From positions 47,927,981 to 47,991,980 of the forward strand of contig OX352763.1 of assembly GCA_947095585.1 (NCBI GenBank): a DNA stretch of 64,000 bases. Direction: 5' to 3'. Shown piece by piece: positions 41,830-52,927 of the stretch. Each line of letters begins with the position of its first letter. Position 1 is the stretch's first letter. Under the pieces are notes generated by a model. It made no database searches, was not told where the DNA came from, and saw only the letters and a list, made by a program, of their open reading frames with translations. Origin of the DNA: Nephrocerus scutellatus (Eukaryota > Arthropoda > Insecta > Diptera > Pipunculidae). The translations under genes and the position numbers were made by a program.

Positions 41830-42423
41830 TATCTTTCGTATTTACGTCGGAGTCTCGGACCACTTTCTCCAGGTTGAAGAGGATAGAGGCAAGTCCATCC
41901 TTTTGTCGGAGCCCATTATAGATGTTGAATGGGCTTGATAGTGATCCGAATATTATTATGAATGTTTAATAAGGAGGCTTTAAAGTTAATAAAAAGGTGG
42001 TGTAGTTTTGAAACTCATTGACATTTTTCCATAACCTGCTTAAGGGTGTAAATCTGATCAGGTGTTGATTTGCCTGGCATGGCATGAAGCATCAGCTCCA
42101 CTAGGATACCATCTGATCCAGAGGCCTTATTGTGTTTACTGCCTAAGATGGACTCCGCAGTACTAACGACAGTATTTTTAAGATGTGTCCATTTCTCTTT
42201 TACGCACGACATCTAGGCCACTGGACTAACTCCCTCTGCATTTAAGTCGCGTCCCACTCTTGACCATAACTATCTCTTCGTTGCGGAGGGCAGCCGTGTT
42301 GGCCCGAATCTAATTCGCGGATTCAGTCTTTCGTTATGATGCAATCCGCACTTTACCAACAAGATAGTGGTGCGAGTTGACGTTGGTACTTCGATATGTT
42401 CGTACCGTCATCATATCGTGGTC
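41830..42423 (-). pseudogene. LINE 'D' third copy, minus strand, fragmentary
   Basis: From high to low coordinates it gives the endonuclease end (42423-42343), a linker (KEKWTHLKNTVVSTAESILG, 42212-42015) that runs into SGSDGILVELMLHAMPGK (RT fingers), and then SIYNGLRQKDGLASILFNLE and VVRDSDV at about 41935-41850 (motif B region). The palm between is missing. It adds endonuclease and linker parts not seen in the inverted pair. Confidence 0.75.
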
Positions 42424-42923
42424 TATCTGGTTGCAAGTAGCTTCATCAGCTTTGTGAATATATTTACGCGCAAAACTTGTACTCGCAACGACAAAATTAT
42501 TGATTGCTGCCATATCTATGACTCGTTGTCCATTGATATCAGTGTTCTAAACTGTTGGTGCCAATGTACTGCCTGAATACAGGCTCCCTACTTATTATAT
42601 TACCTAGAATAATTTTTCCATCATACTGAGGGCAGGCTTGGAGTTCCGGTTCGAACTATTAGCAGAATTCTTCTTTCTCATTATTTTGGGAATCCTCCAT
42701 TGGTGCGTGAACGTTATAAGGCCTATGTTCTTAAATCCGCCCGCACGCAAAGGCTGCATAGCCGTTAATTTACTGTTTAAAAGCCGATAACGGTGGGCTT
42801 CATTTTTTGCTGACTAGAAAGCCCAACCCGAGCACATGATGTCTTGCATAACTGCTGTATAGATACAATAGATATTTCAGGTCGCAGTGTCTGCCATATG
42901 GGCTAGGGTATTAAAATAAAAAT
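42424..42923. other. Unassigned DNA
   Basis: About 500 bp. Near 42640-42780 it may continue LINE-related sequence, but I find no motif that supports a call. Confidence 0.45.
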
Positions 42924-43097
42924 GTGGGCGACGTGGCTCAATGGATAACTGCATGGCTGCTGAGCAGGAGGTTCGTGGTTCGAATCGTAACACCAAAAGA
43001 ATTTTACACGGTTTCCCAACACTCGCGAATGTCTGACAAACGTCCGATAGTAATAACTTTTCACGGAAAGCTTCTCAATTCGCCGTTCGGATACGGA
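42924..43097 (+). mobile_element. tRNA-derived SINE, copy 3 (3'-truncated)
   Basis: GTGGGCGACGTGGCTCAATG at the start, GGTTCGAATCG at the B box (last base changed), then ACACCAAAAGAATTTTACAC and AATTCGCCGTTCGGATACGG. It stops there, running into ACATGTG units. Confidence 0.88.
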
Positions 43098-43450
43098 AAA
43101 TTTTTTTTACAAAAAGTTCGGTCTATAGGATATATACATATGTTTAAAATTTTAAGTAAATCGGGTCAGTTCTTATTTTATATTTGTATGAGGCCCCACG
43201 ACCCCAGGGCCTAGGGTCTCCAACATTTTTACAAAAAGTGTTGTCCATCGGAGATACATATGTGCATAAAATTTAAAGAAAATCGGGTTAATTTTGAAAA
43301 ATTTTAACCAAATTTTAACAGAAAGTTTTATCTTCAGAAATACACATATGTGCAAAATTTCAATAAAATCGGACTTTGGAAAGTGTGTTAAAAATTGATC
43401 GCAAGATTCCACTACAAACAGACCGACCGACCGACAGACAGACGTGGAGA
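43098..43450 (-). repeat. ACATGTG-family element part, inverted
   Basis: Two to three units with GGAGATACATATGTGC-type cores, then GGAAAGTGTGTTAAAAATTG and GCAAGATTCC, and a GACC/GACA tetranucleotide tract at 43419-43444. This is the reverse of the left-end half of the family; the AAATTCTCTA end itself is missing. Confidence 0.85.
43419..43444 (+). repeat. GACC/GACA microsatellite
   Basis: Perfect tetranucleotides GACC then GACA. On the other strand this is a GTCY-like tract, the type reported for mini-me/DINE elements of flies. Confidence 0.9.
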
Positions 43451-43565
43451 AATTCCCATTTGGTGGTGAAAACACGACGTACAAACAACGGCGTACGAAC
43501 TACGAAGTACCACTAAAATTCTTTCTTTTGAGTTAAGTTAAGCTGTAAAGCAGTGTGAGTGCGTA

Positions 43566-43854
43566 ACCAGTTCAAAACCTTCTCTATAGAAAGCCCAACT
43601 CTACGCATACTAATGCTGTAAACCAAGGCCAAACGCATGTGTGTTTGTGGGATGTGAATACAGTGTACAAAAAATAAGAAGTCGCAAAGAGCGAGAAACG
43701 TAAGATGTGGTAGTGGGAAACAGAAATATTTTATATGGATTTTGCTCTTTAGTTGATTACTAAATACAAATACGTTTGGTCTCAATCTAAGCATGTATCT
43801 GTGTACGATCGGAACAGTTGGGCTTTCTATAGAGAAGGTTTTGAACCAGTTCTT
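43566..43854. repeat. Long hairpin with ~31-bp perfect arms
   Basis: TTCAAAACCTTCTCTATAG... at 43571-43601 is the exact reverse complement of ...CTATAGAGAAGGTTTTGAA at 43819-43849. The loop is about 220 bp. The arms could be MITE or foldback ends. A 122-codon minus frame across it has no recognisable feature. Confidence 0.85.
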
Positions 43855-43996
43855 CATATACTCGTAATATTGTACAAACACATATTAAGAATGCACTCAC
43901 ACAACTGAGTTACACATTTCAATTGCGTAACCATTCAGTTTTGTATAAAAATATTTGTTCTACTTCCTCTTGATATCTCTACCTACAATACTCGGA

Positions 43997-44068
43997 CCTA
44001 CAATTTAAGGCCGGATCCGAACGGCGAATTGAGAAGAGCTTTCCGTGACAAGTTATTTCTCTCGGAAA
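43997..44068 (-). mobile_element. SINE fragment, copy 4
   Basis: CTACAATTTAAGGCCGGATC and GGCGAATTGAGAAGAGC match the central part of copy 1 in the same orientation. Both the tRNA head and the tail are missing. Confidence 0.8.
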
Positions 44069-44089
44069 TTTTGTTTCCAAATTAAACCG

Positions 44090-44150
44090 GTTCAAACTTT
44101 GCACACATATGTATCTCCTATTAGAGAATGAAAAATTTTAAATTTTATGG
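44090..44150 (+). repeat. ACATGTG-family right-end fragment
   Basis: TTTGCACACATATGTATCTC, TATTAGAGAATG and AAAAATTTTAAATTTTATGG are the right-end words with small deletions. Confidence 0.65.
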
Positions 44151-44507
44151 CTTAAAATGTATTTTCTATAGTATCGTTTTTTTTAATTAAAAGACTCAAA
44201 TTAAATACGTGGCCTTAAAATGTTTTTGTAGTCTTCAGAAACAGTATTATAGATCAGAACAAAAATCAAATCAGTTTAGTCCAGCCGATAGGTAAAAAGC
44301 TGACATATCAATGTGAGCCATGACCAGGATGATTAGGTTACAGTATCTATCATAAACCAAACCGGTTGGATGCGGTCTAGCTTACCTAAAGTGCTTACTT
44401 GTTCTCATATAGAACGAATTACTGAACGAACGACAATAAAAATTTTGCCTTTTGACGTGACAACGTCTTACTACAAGGTATATGGGGGTGCATGTTCAAA
44501 AAGTAAA
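44151..44507. other. Unassigned DNA
   Basis: No feature seen in these 350 bp. Confidence 0.45.
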
Positions 44508-44605
44508 ATGTTAAATGTCCCACTGTTGTGATCAACAGAATGTCCCACTGTTGTGAGACACTGTTAAATGTCCCACTGTTGTGATCAACAGAATGTGTTA
44601 TGTGT
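44508..44605 (+). repeat. Short tandem repeat TGTCCCACTGTTGTGA
   Basis: Three copies of the core TGTCCCACTGTTGTGA, two of them followed by TCAACAGAATG. They stand directly before the satellite array. Confidence 0.9.
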
Positions 44606-44629
44606 TAAGTGAGCCACTTTACAATGTCA

Positions 44630-46140
44630 GTACTTTGGGAACTAAGCCATTTCCCAAGAGATTCGCATGAAATTCGGAATGTAGGACTAAGATGTGACTA
44701 TAAGACTTGTTCCTATGGAAATTCTGGGATCTGGCCAATAGGGTCTGGGATTTTTGGAACCAAGCCATTTCTCAAGGGACTGAAACTCGGAATGTAGGAC
44801 TAATATGTGACTATAAGACTTGTTCCTATGGAAATTCTAGGATCTGGCCAATAGGGCCTGGGATTTTTGGAACCAAGCCATTTCTCAAGGCATTCGTATA
44901 AAACTCGGAATGTAGGACTAATATGTGACTATAAGACTTGTTCCTATGGAAATTCTGGGATCTGGCCATAGGGTCTGGAATTTTTGGAACCAAGCCATTT
45001 CTCAAATGATTCGTATGAAACTCGGAATGTAGGACTAATATGTGACTATAAGATTTGTTCCTATGGAATTTCTGGGATCTGTCCAATAGGGTCTGGGATT
45101 TTTGGAACCAAGTCATTTCTCAAGGGATTCGTATGAAACTCGTAATCTAGGACTAATATGTGACTATAAGACTTGTTCCTATTGAAATTCTGGGATCTGG
45201 CCAATAGGGTCTGTGATATGTGACTATAAGACTTGTTCCTATGGAAATTCTGGGATCTGGCCAATAGGGTCTGGGATTTTTGGAACCAAGCCATTTCTCA
45301 AGGGATTCGTATGAAACTCGGAATGTAGGACTAATATGTGACTAAAAGACTTGTTCCTATGGAAATTCTGTGATCTGGCCAATAGAGTCTAGGATTTTTG
45401 GAACCGTGTCATTTCTCAATGGATTCGTATGAAACTCGGAATGTAGGACTAATATGTGACTATAAGACTTGTTCCTATTGAAATTCTGGGATCTGGCCAA
45501 TAGGGTCTGTGATATGTGACTATAAGACTTGCTCCTATGGAAATTCTGGGATCTGGCCAATAGGGTCTGGGATTTTTGGAACCAAGCCATTTCTCAAGGG
45601 ATTCGTATGAAACTCGGAATGTAGGACTAATATGTGACTAAAAGACTTGTTCCTATGGAAATTCTGTGATCTGGCCAATAGAGTCTGGGATTTTTGGAAC
45701 CGTGTCATTTCTCAATGGATTCGTATGAAACTCGGAATGTAGGACTAATATGTGACTATAAGACTTGTTTCTATTGAAATTCTGGGATCTGGTTAATAGG
45801 GTCTGTGATATGTGACTATAAGACTTGTTCCTATGGAAATTCTGGGATCTGGCCAATAGGGTCTGGGATTTTTGGAACCAAGCCATTTCTCAAGTGATTC
45901 GTATAAAACTCGGAATGTAGGACTAATATGTGACTATAAGACTTGTTCCTATGGAAATTCTGGGATCAGGCCAATAGGGTCTGGGATTTTTGGAACAAAG
46001 CCATTTCTCAAGGGATTCGTATGAAACTCGGAATGCAGGACTAATATGCGGCTATAAGACTTCTTCCTATGGGAATTCTGGAATATGATCATTATGGTCT
46101 GGAATTTCGGGAACTAAGCAATTTCTCAAGCGACTCATGC
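44630..46140 (+). repeat. 118-bp satellite with 296-bp higher-order repeats
   Basis: About a dozen units contain GGACTAATATGTGACTATAA, TTCCTATGGAAATTCTGGG, GGCCAATAGGGTCTGGG and ACCAAGCCATTTCTCAAG. The single unit is about 118 bp. From 45061 to about 45950 the pattern repeats every 296 bp, as two full units plus a cut one of about 60 bp (joined at GGTCTGTGATATGTGAC). Minus-strand open frames repeating every 296 bp are a consequence. Confidence 0.95.
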
Positions 46141-47866
46141 CTTTTAATTTAATCGTAATATTGGCCACAACGTCAAAGAATTTCACTCCAACCGCGCGTA
46201 AAGATTACACGCACATATTTTTTAAATCAGCTTATAAATTATTTATTCTGTTGTATGTGATGTGATTGATGATCATGTATTTGGTTTCAATAACATACAA
46301 TCAAGTTCATAGCTTGAGCAGAACGAAACAAACACATGCAGCCGCACAAGCTGCGAAGCTTCTTAATTCTTTACCGCAGCCGTAGTGATAGTATAGTCTC
46401 TGTTCATTTTCTATCGGTCCTCTGCTCTGCTCGATACAGTGCTCTCGTGACGTGCAGAAAAACAAAACTACCATAAGTTACAAAAAAGAGGCAGAAAACA
46501 ATGAAAACCTGCAAGCTTCCTTGCAACTATTTCCTTTTCTTTTCGCTTATCTTATCCTTAGTCATGTTTACAGTAACTAGAGTAAATAACTCTTCGATCA
46601 ATTACAGAAGAGAGAGAACCATGCAAAATAAATTTAATGATGAATAATTGACCTACATGTATCAAAGCGAAATTCTTCTCTCTTCAATTTCATTTCTCTT
46701 AAAATTTATTTTAAAATTAATTTAATTTAAAATTTCTTTATAAATTGAATAGCTCTTTGATCTATTACAGAAGGGAGAGAACCATGCAAAAGAAATTTAA
46801 TCACGAATATTTGGCCTGCATGTTTCAAAGCGACATTCTTAGCATACCATTTCGATGCATTGCTTAGTGCTGCTCACTTCTCTTCTCTGCAAATTTAATT
46901 TAAAACAACTCAAAATTTTTTATGAGTTGAAACCAAAAGCTGATTACTCTGTTTGGGCAGTGATATGCAATATGCAGCCACTTCACAGTTAGTGGTTATG
47001 AACATTAAAATTCGCTTACAAATAATTTATATATAATGTGATGTGATGATGATGTATGTGATGAGCTACGGTGCAAGTTGTAGGACTTGTATTTAGTATA
47101 GAAAAAAAATTTAATATATACGTCCGTGTTTATGTCCCACAGACAACAAGATCTTTGTTTTCTTTTCTTTCGTCCCGGACAGACGTTGTCACGCTCAAAA
47201 CCCACGGCCGTGTCCTCGACACAGCCTACCCTGCTCTTTTTTTAACCCTCGTTTGAGACAACCAAGAAACAACCCTTCGCCTAAATCGACATGAGTGTGC
47301 ATCATGGCAATTGCTTACGTTGCGCGTTGGACAACATGCCTTGAATGCGAATTATTTGTATATAACACGACATTCCAAGTGCGTATGACGCATGTCCAGA
47401 AAGCAGTTCATACATTTAATATGGCGGATCACGTCAATGCAACGAATATATTAAAAACTAGCTGACACGACAGACGTTATCCTGTCGCACTTTCAATAAA
47501 TTTGTTTGTGATCGTTCTGTGAAAAGCTATTTGCAATGCTAAATCAATGTAAAAATGAGAAGAAAATGCAACCAAATGATTTATTTTCTTCAATTAAATT
47601 TGAAATTACAAAGAATCCCAAGCTGTGTTTTTTACATTTTGATTTCGATTGCAATATCATATCAAACCAATCAAAACAAAGCATTTGTTTGTTTTGATTA
47701 TTTGCTTGAACATCACTCTTTCGTTATTGTAATGCTTTATGACACACGACATTTTTGGAAGTGAAACTACTTTATCGGCGGTGAGGATGAGTACGGTATC
47801 AAAAATAATTTTGTGTTGCGGTTTTGAGTCACATTATTGTGTTAGATTTTTAAGTTTTGGGAACTA
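46141..47866. other. Mixed repeat DNA, no gene
   Basis: CCAACCGCGCGTAAAGATTACA near 46189 resembles the sequence beyond the Helitron helicase near 49336, so it may be another Helitron-end piece. A ~95-bp direct repeat occurs at about 46588-46685 and 46752-46845 (TTACAGAAG, GAGAGAACCATGCAAAA). At 47757-47850 lies a copy of the 80-bp block seen at 30542. No protein is recognised. Confidence 0.5.
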
Positions 47867-49026
47867 CCAGGGTAGTTTAGGAAGTACCCGACCTAACAAA
47901 GAAAACACCAACAATTTTGGGAAAAATATTTTTATTTCTATACATAGTTTCCTTTTAGTTCGATACACTTTTCCCAGTGATGTGCAATAAGTTTGACACC
48001 TTATTTACAGTGAATAATCCGAGAGGGCTAAATCTGGTGAATAGGGTGCATGAGGAAACAATTTGAAGTTTTACTCTTTGATTTTGGCCATCACGAGGAC
48101 GGATGTGTAAACTGGTGCATTGTCGTGATGAAACAAAACACTTTTCTTCGCCAAATGCGGCCATTTTTTCTTCATTTCATCTTTCGAACGATGCAATAAG
48201 TTCTCAAAATACACGCTATTGAAAGATTTTCCTTTCTGAAGTTATCCCTCGCGCATCCAAAAAAATTGTCGCCATGACCTTGTCTGCAGATTGAACTGTC
48301 TTCACCTTCTTTGGAGCCGATTCTCCCCTTTCAGTCCACTGTTTTGACTGTTCCCTCGTCTCGGGTGTGAAGTTATGAACCCATGTTTCATCCACGGTTG
48401 TGAATCGACGTAAAAACTTTTCTTTATTGCTGTGAGACTTTGCCAAACACTCGATTGAAATATCCTCACGACGCTGTTTTAAGTCCCATTATGAGTAATC
48501 GCGGCACCATCTTGCGCACAGCCTTCTCTTGTCAAAATTATCCGTCAAAATGTGATGTGCAGAACTTTTTGGAATGCCTGCGATATCTGCTAGGTCACAC
48601 ACTTTCAGTTGACGGCCACTCAATACCATCTTGTGAAGCTTTTTCACCATTTCTGGTGTACTCACCTCATTTGGTCGACCACTGCGATGTTCGTGTTGGC
48701 AGTTCGTACGGCCTCGCTTAAACTCTGGCACCCAATATTTTATTATTGTAAACGAAAGAGCAGCCTCCCCAGAGTAGAATATAGTTCCCTTTTGTATGTT
48801 GGTTTGATTGATGCCTATCAAATGAAAGTATTGTGTTACATTACGATGACAAATTTTTTCCATGTTTAAAACTTCATCGAGAGCGATCACTATTGAAAGC
48901 TGCCGTACAAATACTAAACAACGTGGCTTCGTCAAACGTCAATTTTAAGCTTCGTAAGGTTGGTAGTTACCACCACAGTTATTTTTTTTTTTGGGTACGG
49001 GTCGGGTACTTCTGGGACTACCCTCG
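47867..49026 (-). mobile_element. mariner transposon
   Basis: Ends CCAGGGTAGTTTAGGAAGTA and (reverse complement of the right) CGAGGGTAGTCCCAGAAGTA form imperfect inverted repeats of about 27 bp. TA flanks at 47865-47866 and 49027-49028 are the expected target duplication. The length, 1160 bp, is close to the usual 1.3 kb. The transposase lies on the minus strand and is broken. Confidence 0.93.
47920..48880 (-). pseudogene. mariner transposase, broken
   Basis: The transposase cuts and pastes the element at TA sites. From high to low coordinates it shows MEKICHRNVTQYFHLIG, the HTH with YWVPEFKRGRTNCQHEHRSG and RPNEVSTPEMVKKLHKMV, then (another frame, 48446-48216) FLRRFTTVDETWVHNFTPET with the first catalytic Asp and QSKQWTERGESAPKKVKT. 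The second Asp is in SVLFHHDNAPVYTS near 48130, in a third frame, and the third is in PYSPDLALSDYS near 48025. All three catalytic acids are present, but at least two frameshifts, a stop and a deletion around 48215 leave no single frame. Confidence 0.92.
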
Positions 49027-49039
49027 TAAATCATTTCTC

Positions 49040-49312
49040 AACCGATTTGTCTGGGGGTCTTTTGGGGTCTTTTGAGGTTCTTTTGATTGTCCTTTGGTGG
49101 TATTTTAAGGATCTTTTGGGGATTTTTTAATGGTTTTTTGACGGGTTTTAAGCGTATTTTGAGGGTCTTTTGGAGGTCTTTTGGGGGTTTGTTTGGCTCT
49201 TTGGGAGAATCTTTTGATGGTCGTTTGGGGTCTTTAAAGGGTCTTTTGGCCTTTTTATGATTATTTTGGGGATTTTGCGGGTCTTTTGGTGTCTTTTGGA
49301 GGCCTTTTTGCC
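49040..49312 (+). repeat. GTCTTTTGGGG minisatellite
   Basis: Roughly fifteen degenerate copies of a 14-20 bp unit, with the words GGGTCTTTTGGGG, GATTTTT or GGTCTTTTGG. It lies between the mariner and the helicase fragment. A long Lys/Pro-rich minus frame across it is a repeat artefact. Confidence 0.85.
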
Positions 49313-49352
49313 AGCAACAAATATGTTTCACTTTAACCGCGCGTAAAAGTTA

Positions 49353-49640
49353 CATGCACTGTTTTTTATTTGTTTTGTTGTCTGGCGCGTAAACGAACAA
49401 ATCTGATGGTTTTTCGACACTGAAATAGGCGGCATTCATCAATTGACCATGCGAGAAGTATAGATTTTTAAGGTTAATGCCGCAAACACTCAATGACTGC
49501 CCTTGTGATTTGTTTATTGTAATTGTGAATGCAAACCGCACCCGAAACTGCAAGCGTTTAAAATCTAATGGCATGTCGTCGGAATCATTGGGATGCGTTG
49601 ACAGATCGCAAAAGAAAGACCGTGCAAATGGACCAGCTGT
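49353..49640 (-). pseudogene. Helitron/PIF1-type helicase C-terminal fragment
   Basis: The minus frame reads PLDFKRLQFRVRFAFTITIN, then KSQGQSLSVCGINLKN, YFSHGQLMNAAYFSVEKPSD and LFVYAPDNKTNK. This is the last helicase part of Rep-Hel proteins of rolling-circle transposons and related PIF1-like genes, with the TINKSQGQSL motif intact. The usual arginine of the SRV word is lost (YFSV here), so the fragment would not hydrolyse ATP normally. Rep and the Walker motifs are absent. The fragment is too short to tell Helitron from a PIF1 gene with certainty, but its TE-rich setting favours Helitron. Confidence 0.88.
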
Positions 49641-50403
49641 CAAATTTTATTATCTCATTATTGAGTTACTTCCTCAAAAAATATCCAATTTATCGTTTTC
49701 CCAATTTTTCTACACTATTTTATAAATTCTCCCAGTTTTCTTTTGCTAAAAATATCTCCGGGAGGGTAACAGACAAAACAAAAAAAAGACTAATTTCTAA
49801 TTATTTGTACTCGTATTAGCTAAATAATAGCTAAACCAGAGAAAACCTAAAATATTACTTCCAATATACACTCTTGAACATTTAATTTAAATAAAAGAGA
49901 GACTCATTTTCAATACCTATGCGTAGTGCTAAATGTCACAATAAAGAACAAGAAAAGTTTATGACAAAAGTCAAGCAGGTTGCATAAAAGTAGAGCTTCC
50001 CAGCTATATATGGTTTACATATGGGCGGTTTAAGGAAAAAGGTACAAGCGAATTATCTTTTATCGCACCTATGCAAGTTATTTGAGTCCAATACGTACAA
50101 CGTGTAATCAACTTCCAGCTACAATAGAATGTAGGCTATTACTATGATTTCAGTTCAAGCAAAGAGTATAGAGATATCTCTAAAGCTTACAATTTAGATA
50201 TTAATAAAATCTTAGATCTCTCAAGCATTGCAATAGTCTTATATCTACTGCTAGACTACAATTAGGTACTTCGTAATCCTTTTACTACATCCATATCGTC
50301 CATGCACGGCAACAGAACAATAATCGAGAAAGCTAATCTGTAAAATTACAATTAGAAAATAATAGAAAGAAACACGAAGTATAAAAAACAACACATAATA
50401 CCA
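49641..50403. other. Unassigned AT-rich DNA
   Basis: No gene or known repeat seen in about 760 bp. Confidence 0.5.
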
Positions 50404-51440
50404 ACCCATAAAAATTAAAATTTTTCATCTAAATTCTCTAATTGCAGAAATTGATATGGGAGCCCCTCGATCCTGGGTCATTTTTTTATTGTAGGAGAAA
50501 ATCATCGAAAGAGACATTTGACATCAGATGTCAAATTTGAAAATGCTCAGATCATTTTATTCTGAGCACTTAGAGTACGCTCATACTCTGTGCAAATAAG
50601 AAACACGAGAATTTTTCTTGAAAACTCTTTGACTGCTCTGAACTAATTTATGAAAACACCAAATGACAGAATATTGTGAAAACTTGTTGTTCTATCTGTA
50701 AGTTGATATTGACAACAAAAAACGACATCAATAAAAATACAATTCAGTAAATAAGTAAGTAAGTTGAATTAAGCATAAAACATTTATGTCTCGTTTCATT
50801 TGCATTTGTGCGTGAGCTAAGATATCTCTCTCTCTCCACCATCCAAAACCAAGCAGCGCAGCCGACTGCGCAGCACACACCACACACAGTCATTAAAGAA
50901 CGACGATATCTAATGCTACTATATATAAGAAATTAAAAAAATGTATAAGGGCCTTGCGGCCGAACCCGGGGCCCGATCACTACCAAATTTTAGAAAAAGT
51001 ATTTTTTATTGGGTATAGACATGTGTGTAAAATTTGAAAAAAATCGGGTAATTTTTATTTTAAATTTGTATGGGAGCCCCACGAACCCGGGGCCCGATCA
51101 CTTCCAAATTTTAAAAGAAAGTATTGTCACCGGAAATACACATGTGTATAAAATTTGAAGAAGATCGGGAACTTTTTTCATAAAATTTGTATGGTTGCCC
51201 CCTCGACCCAGGGGCCCGATCTCTCCAAAAATTTTACAAAAAGTGTTTTCCATCGGAGATACACATTTGTATAAAATTTTAAGAAAATTGGGTACATTTT
51301 TTAAAATATTTGTATGGGACGAGGTCCGAAGGGCCTCACCGGAAATATACATTTGTGCAAAATTTCAATAAAATCGGGCTTTGGGAAGTGGGTTAAAAAT
51401 TTATCAAAAGATCTGACCAGCCAGCCAGCCACGGGCACTC
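50404..51440 (-). mobile_element. ACATGTG-family element, long form, minus
   Basis: Right end first (AACCCATAAAAATTAAAATT and TCTAAATTCTCTAATTGC), then the GACATCAGATGTC and GCTCAGATCATTTTATTC centre, a GCGCAGC/ACACAC region, four 115-bp units (50960-51340), GGAAGTGGGTTAAAAATT and a CCAG tract at 51415-51431. The left end is truncated. It shares its first 550 bp with 58288-58850. Confidence 0.88.
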
Positions 51441-51890
51441 GATACATGAATTATAATATTTACATTTAATTTATGTTACAATGTGGACAATATCAGCAAA
51501 GACTACATTTTTTTTACAAATTTTACATAAATTTTTTATGAAGTCAAAATAGTGTTTTTTAAAAATACTTCTAGCATATTAAAAAAAAACTAATATCACA
51601 GATTTAAACTTACAAACTAATACAATATTTACAAATAAATCAATAAGTAAAAAAAATGGAATAAATAACCAATTTAAAAGTGTAAAATAATAATTATTAA
51701 TACATAAGAAATATAAATAAATAAAGTATAAAAATAAATTAATATAAATAATCAATATATATATAAATAAATATAAATAAAAAAAATTTATATACATAAA
51801 TAAATAAATAAAAATATAATTAATTTGTCAACAAGAAAAGATAAACGGACAAATAAATAATACAGATAAATAATATCAGTCTGTCTGCAT
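51441..51890. other. Very AT-rich DNA with AAATA repeats
   Basis: Dominated by AAATAAATA and TAAAAATA words. No gene. Confidence 0.7.
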
Positions 51891-52024
51891 CGCTAATCAC
51901 CCCAGTCTAGCCACCAGTAGAGCTCTTTGTTCCCTCTGATGCCATCTCTTTTATCTCGTTCAGGGATAGCCATGCAGTATCGCCAGACAGGATTTGGGAT
52001 ACACGAATTTAAATTTGGTCTATG

Positions 52025-52927
52025 AGTAATTTTTTTTATTATTTGCGCGTCTGTATGCGTGGTACAGTACAGGCACGTTATGCGCGTCTGAAACGTAGCC
52101 ATGAGCGTCGAGGTACAAAAATGCCTCGGGCGGTATGTAGCCAGTCTCCAAAGTTCTCCTAAAGTACTCAGGGTTAGGTTAAAATAACCCTGATATTAAT
52201 TCATTTCTATAGCGTTTGCTGACCTCGCGAAGTGGTTCCTTATCTGCCAAATAATCTCGTTATCTCTTCGGGATATACCCGATGCGTCCAGTAAGTCTTT
52301 GTTGGAGACCATGTACAGATAATTGGTTTCTGCGGTACGATATCTGCTTAGACACGCCCTGAGACATTTGCGTTCAAACACTCGGATGCGTTCCATGTAG
52401 GAAGGGCTTAAATTGAACCAAATGGGACAACCATACACTATAATCGGCCTGACGAACGATAAATAGCACAACACTTTGACATCGGAACGCAAGTGCCTTG
52501 AAAAGAACAAGCGTTTCAATGCCATGAAAGCAGCTTTCGCCTTTTTCAGATGTGCATTTACGTGCCGATCATAGTATAGGAAGTTGTCCAGGCTAATCCC
52601 AAGATATTTGACGCACGTCTCATTTCGGATTGGCACTCCGTCGCCGTTATGGAGGCGTAAACTTTTATAATTTTGTCGTATGTCCCTATTATAGAGTGAC
52701 AAAGGCGGCCTAAACAGTATTGTCTCGCACTTGCTAAAACTAATCTTAAGACTCCAATCAGTACAGAACGACTGTAGCTGATTGAGTTTGTCTTGGAGCT
52801 CAGTCCTTATTGTCCTTATCCTATTAGCGTGTGCGTACAATATAATATCGTCAGCAAACGCTAGTGTCCTGTCCCTATCCCTGAGCACCTCGCCGATGTA
52901 AATGCAGAACAGAAGCGGCGAATTCAC
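52025..52927 (-). CDS. LINE E RT palm/thumb and C-terminus
   Basis: The main frame (52927-52196) starts in motif B, just after LQQGTV, with NSPLLFCIYIGEVL, and carries the catalytic LAFADDIILYAHANR (about residues 22-36). It continues with LSFVRPIIVYGCPIWFNLSP and FERKCLRACLSRYRTAETNY. A shift near 52190 leads to PEYFRRTLETGYIPPEAF and a stop at about 52027. This half makes the polymerase active site. Confidence 0.9.

Noticed and set aside
43513..43881. 122-codon minus frame
   Set aside because: It spans the hairpin arms and has no protein feature that I recognise.
44609..45886. Series of similar open frames every 296 bp, minus strand
   Set aside because: They are translations of satellite units, identical because the DNA is tandemly repeated.
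44630..46140. CRISPR-like spacing of repeats
   Set aside because: The units are 118 bp without unique spacers and the DNA is eukaryotic.
48440..48869. Plus-strand frames in the mariner
   Set aside because: They are shadows of the minus-strand transposase.
49038..49331. Lys/Pro-rich 97-codon minus frame
   Set aside because: It is the translation of the GGTCTTTT minisatellite.
51579..51797. 72-codon minus frame rich in Ile, Leu, Phe and Tyr, looking like membrane protein
   Set aside because: The DNA is a simple AAATA-rich stretch, which alone produces such residues.
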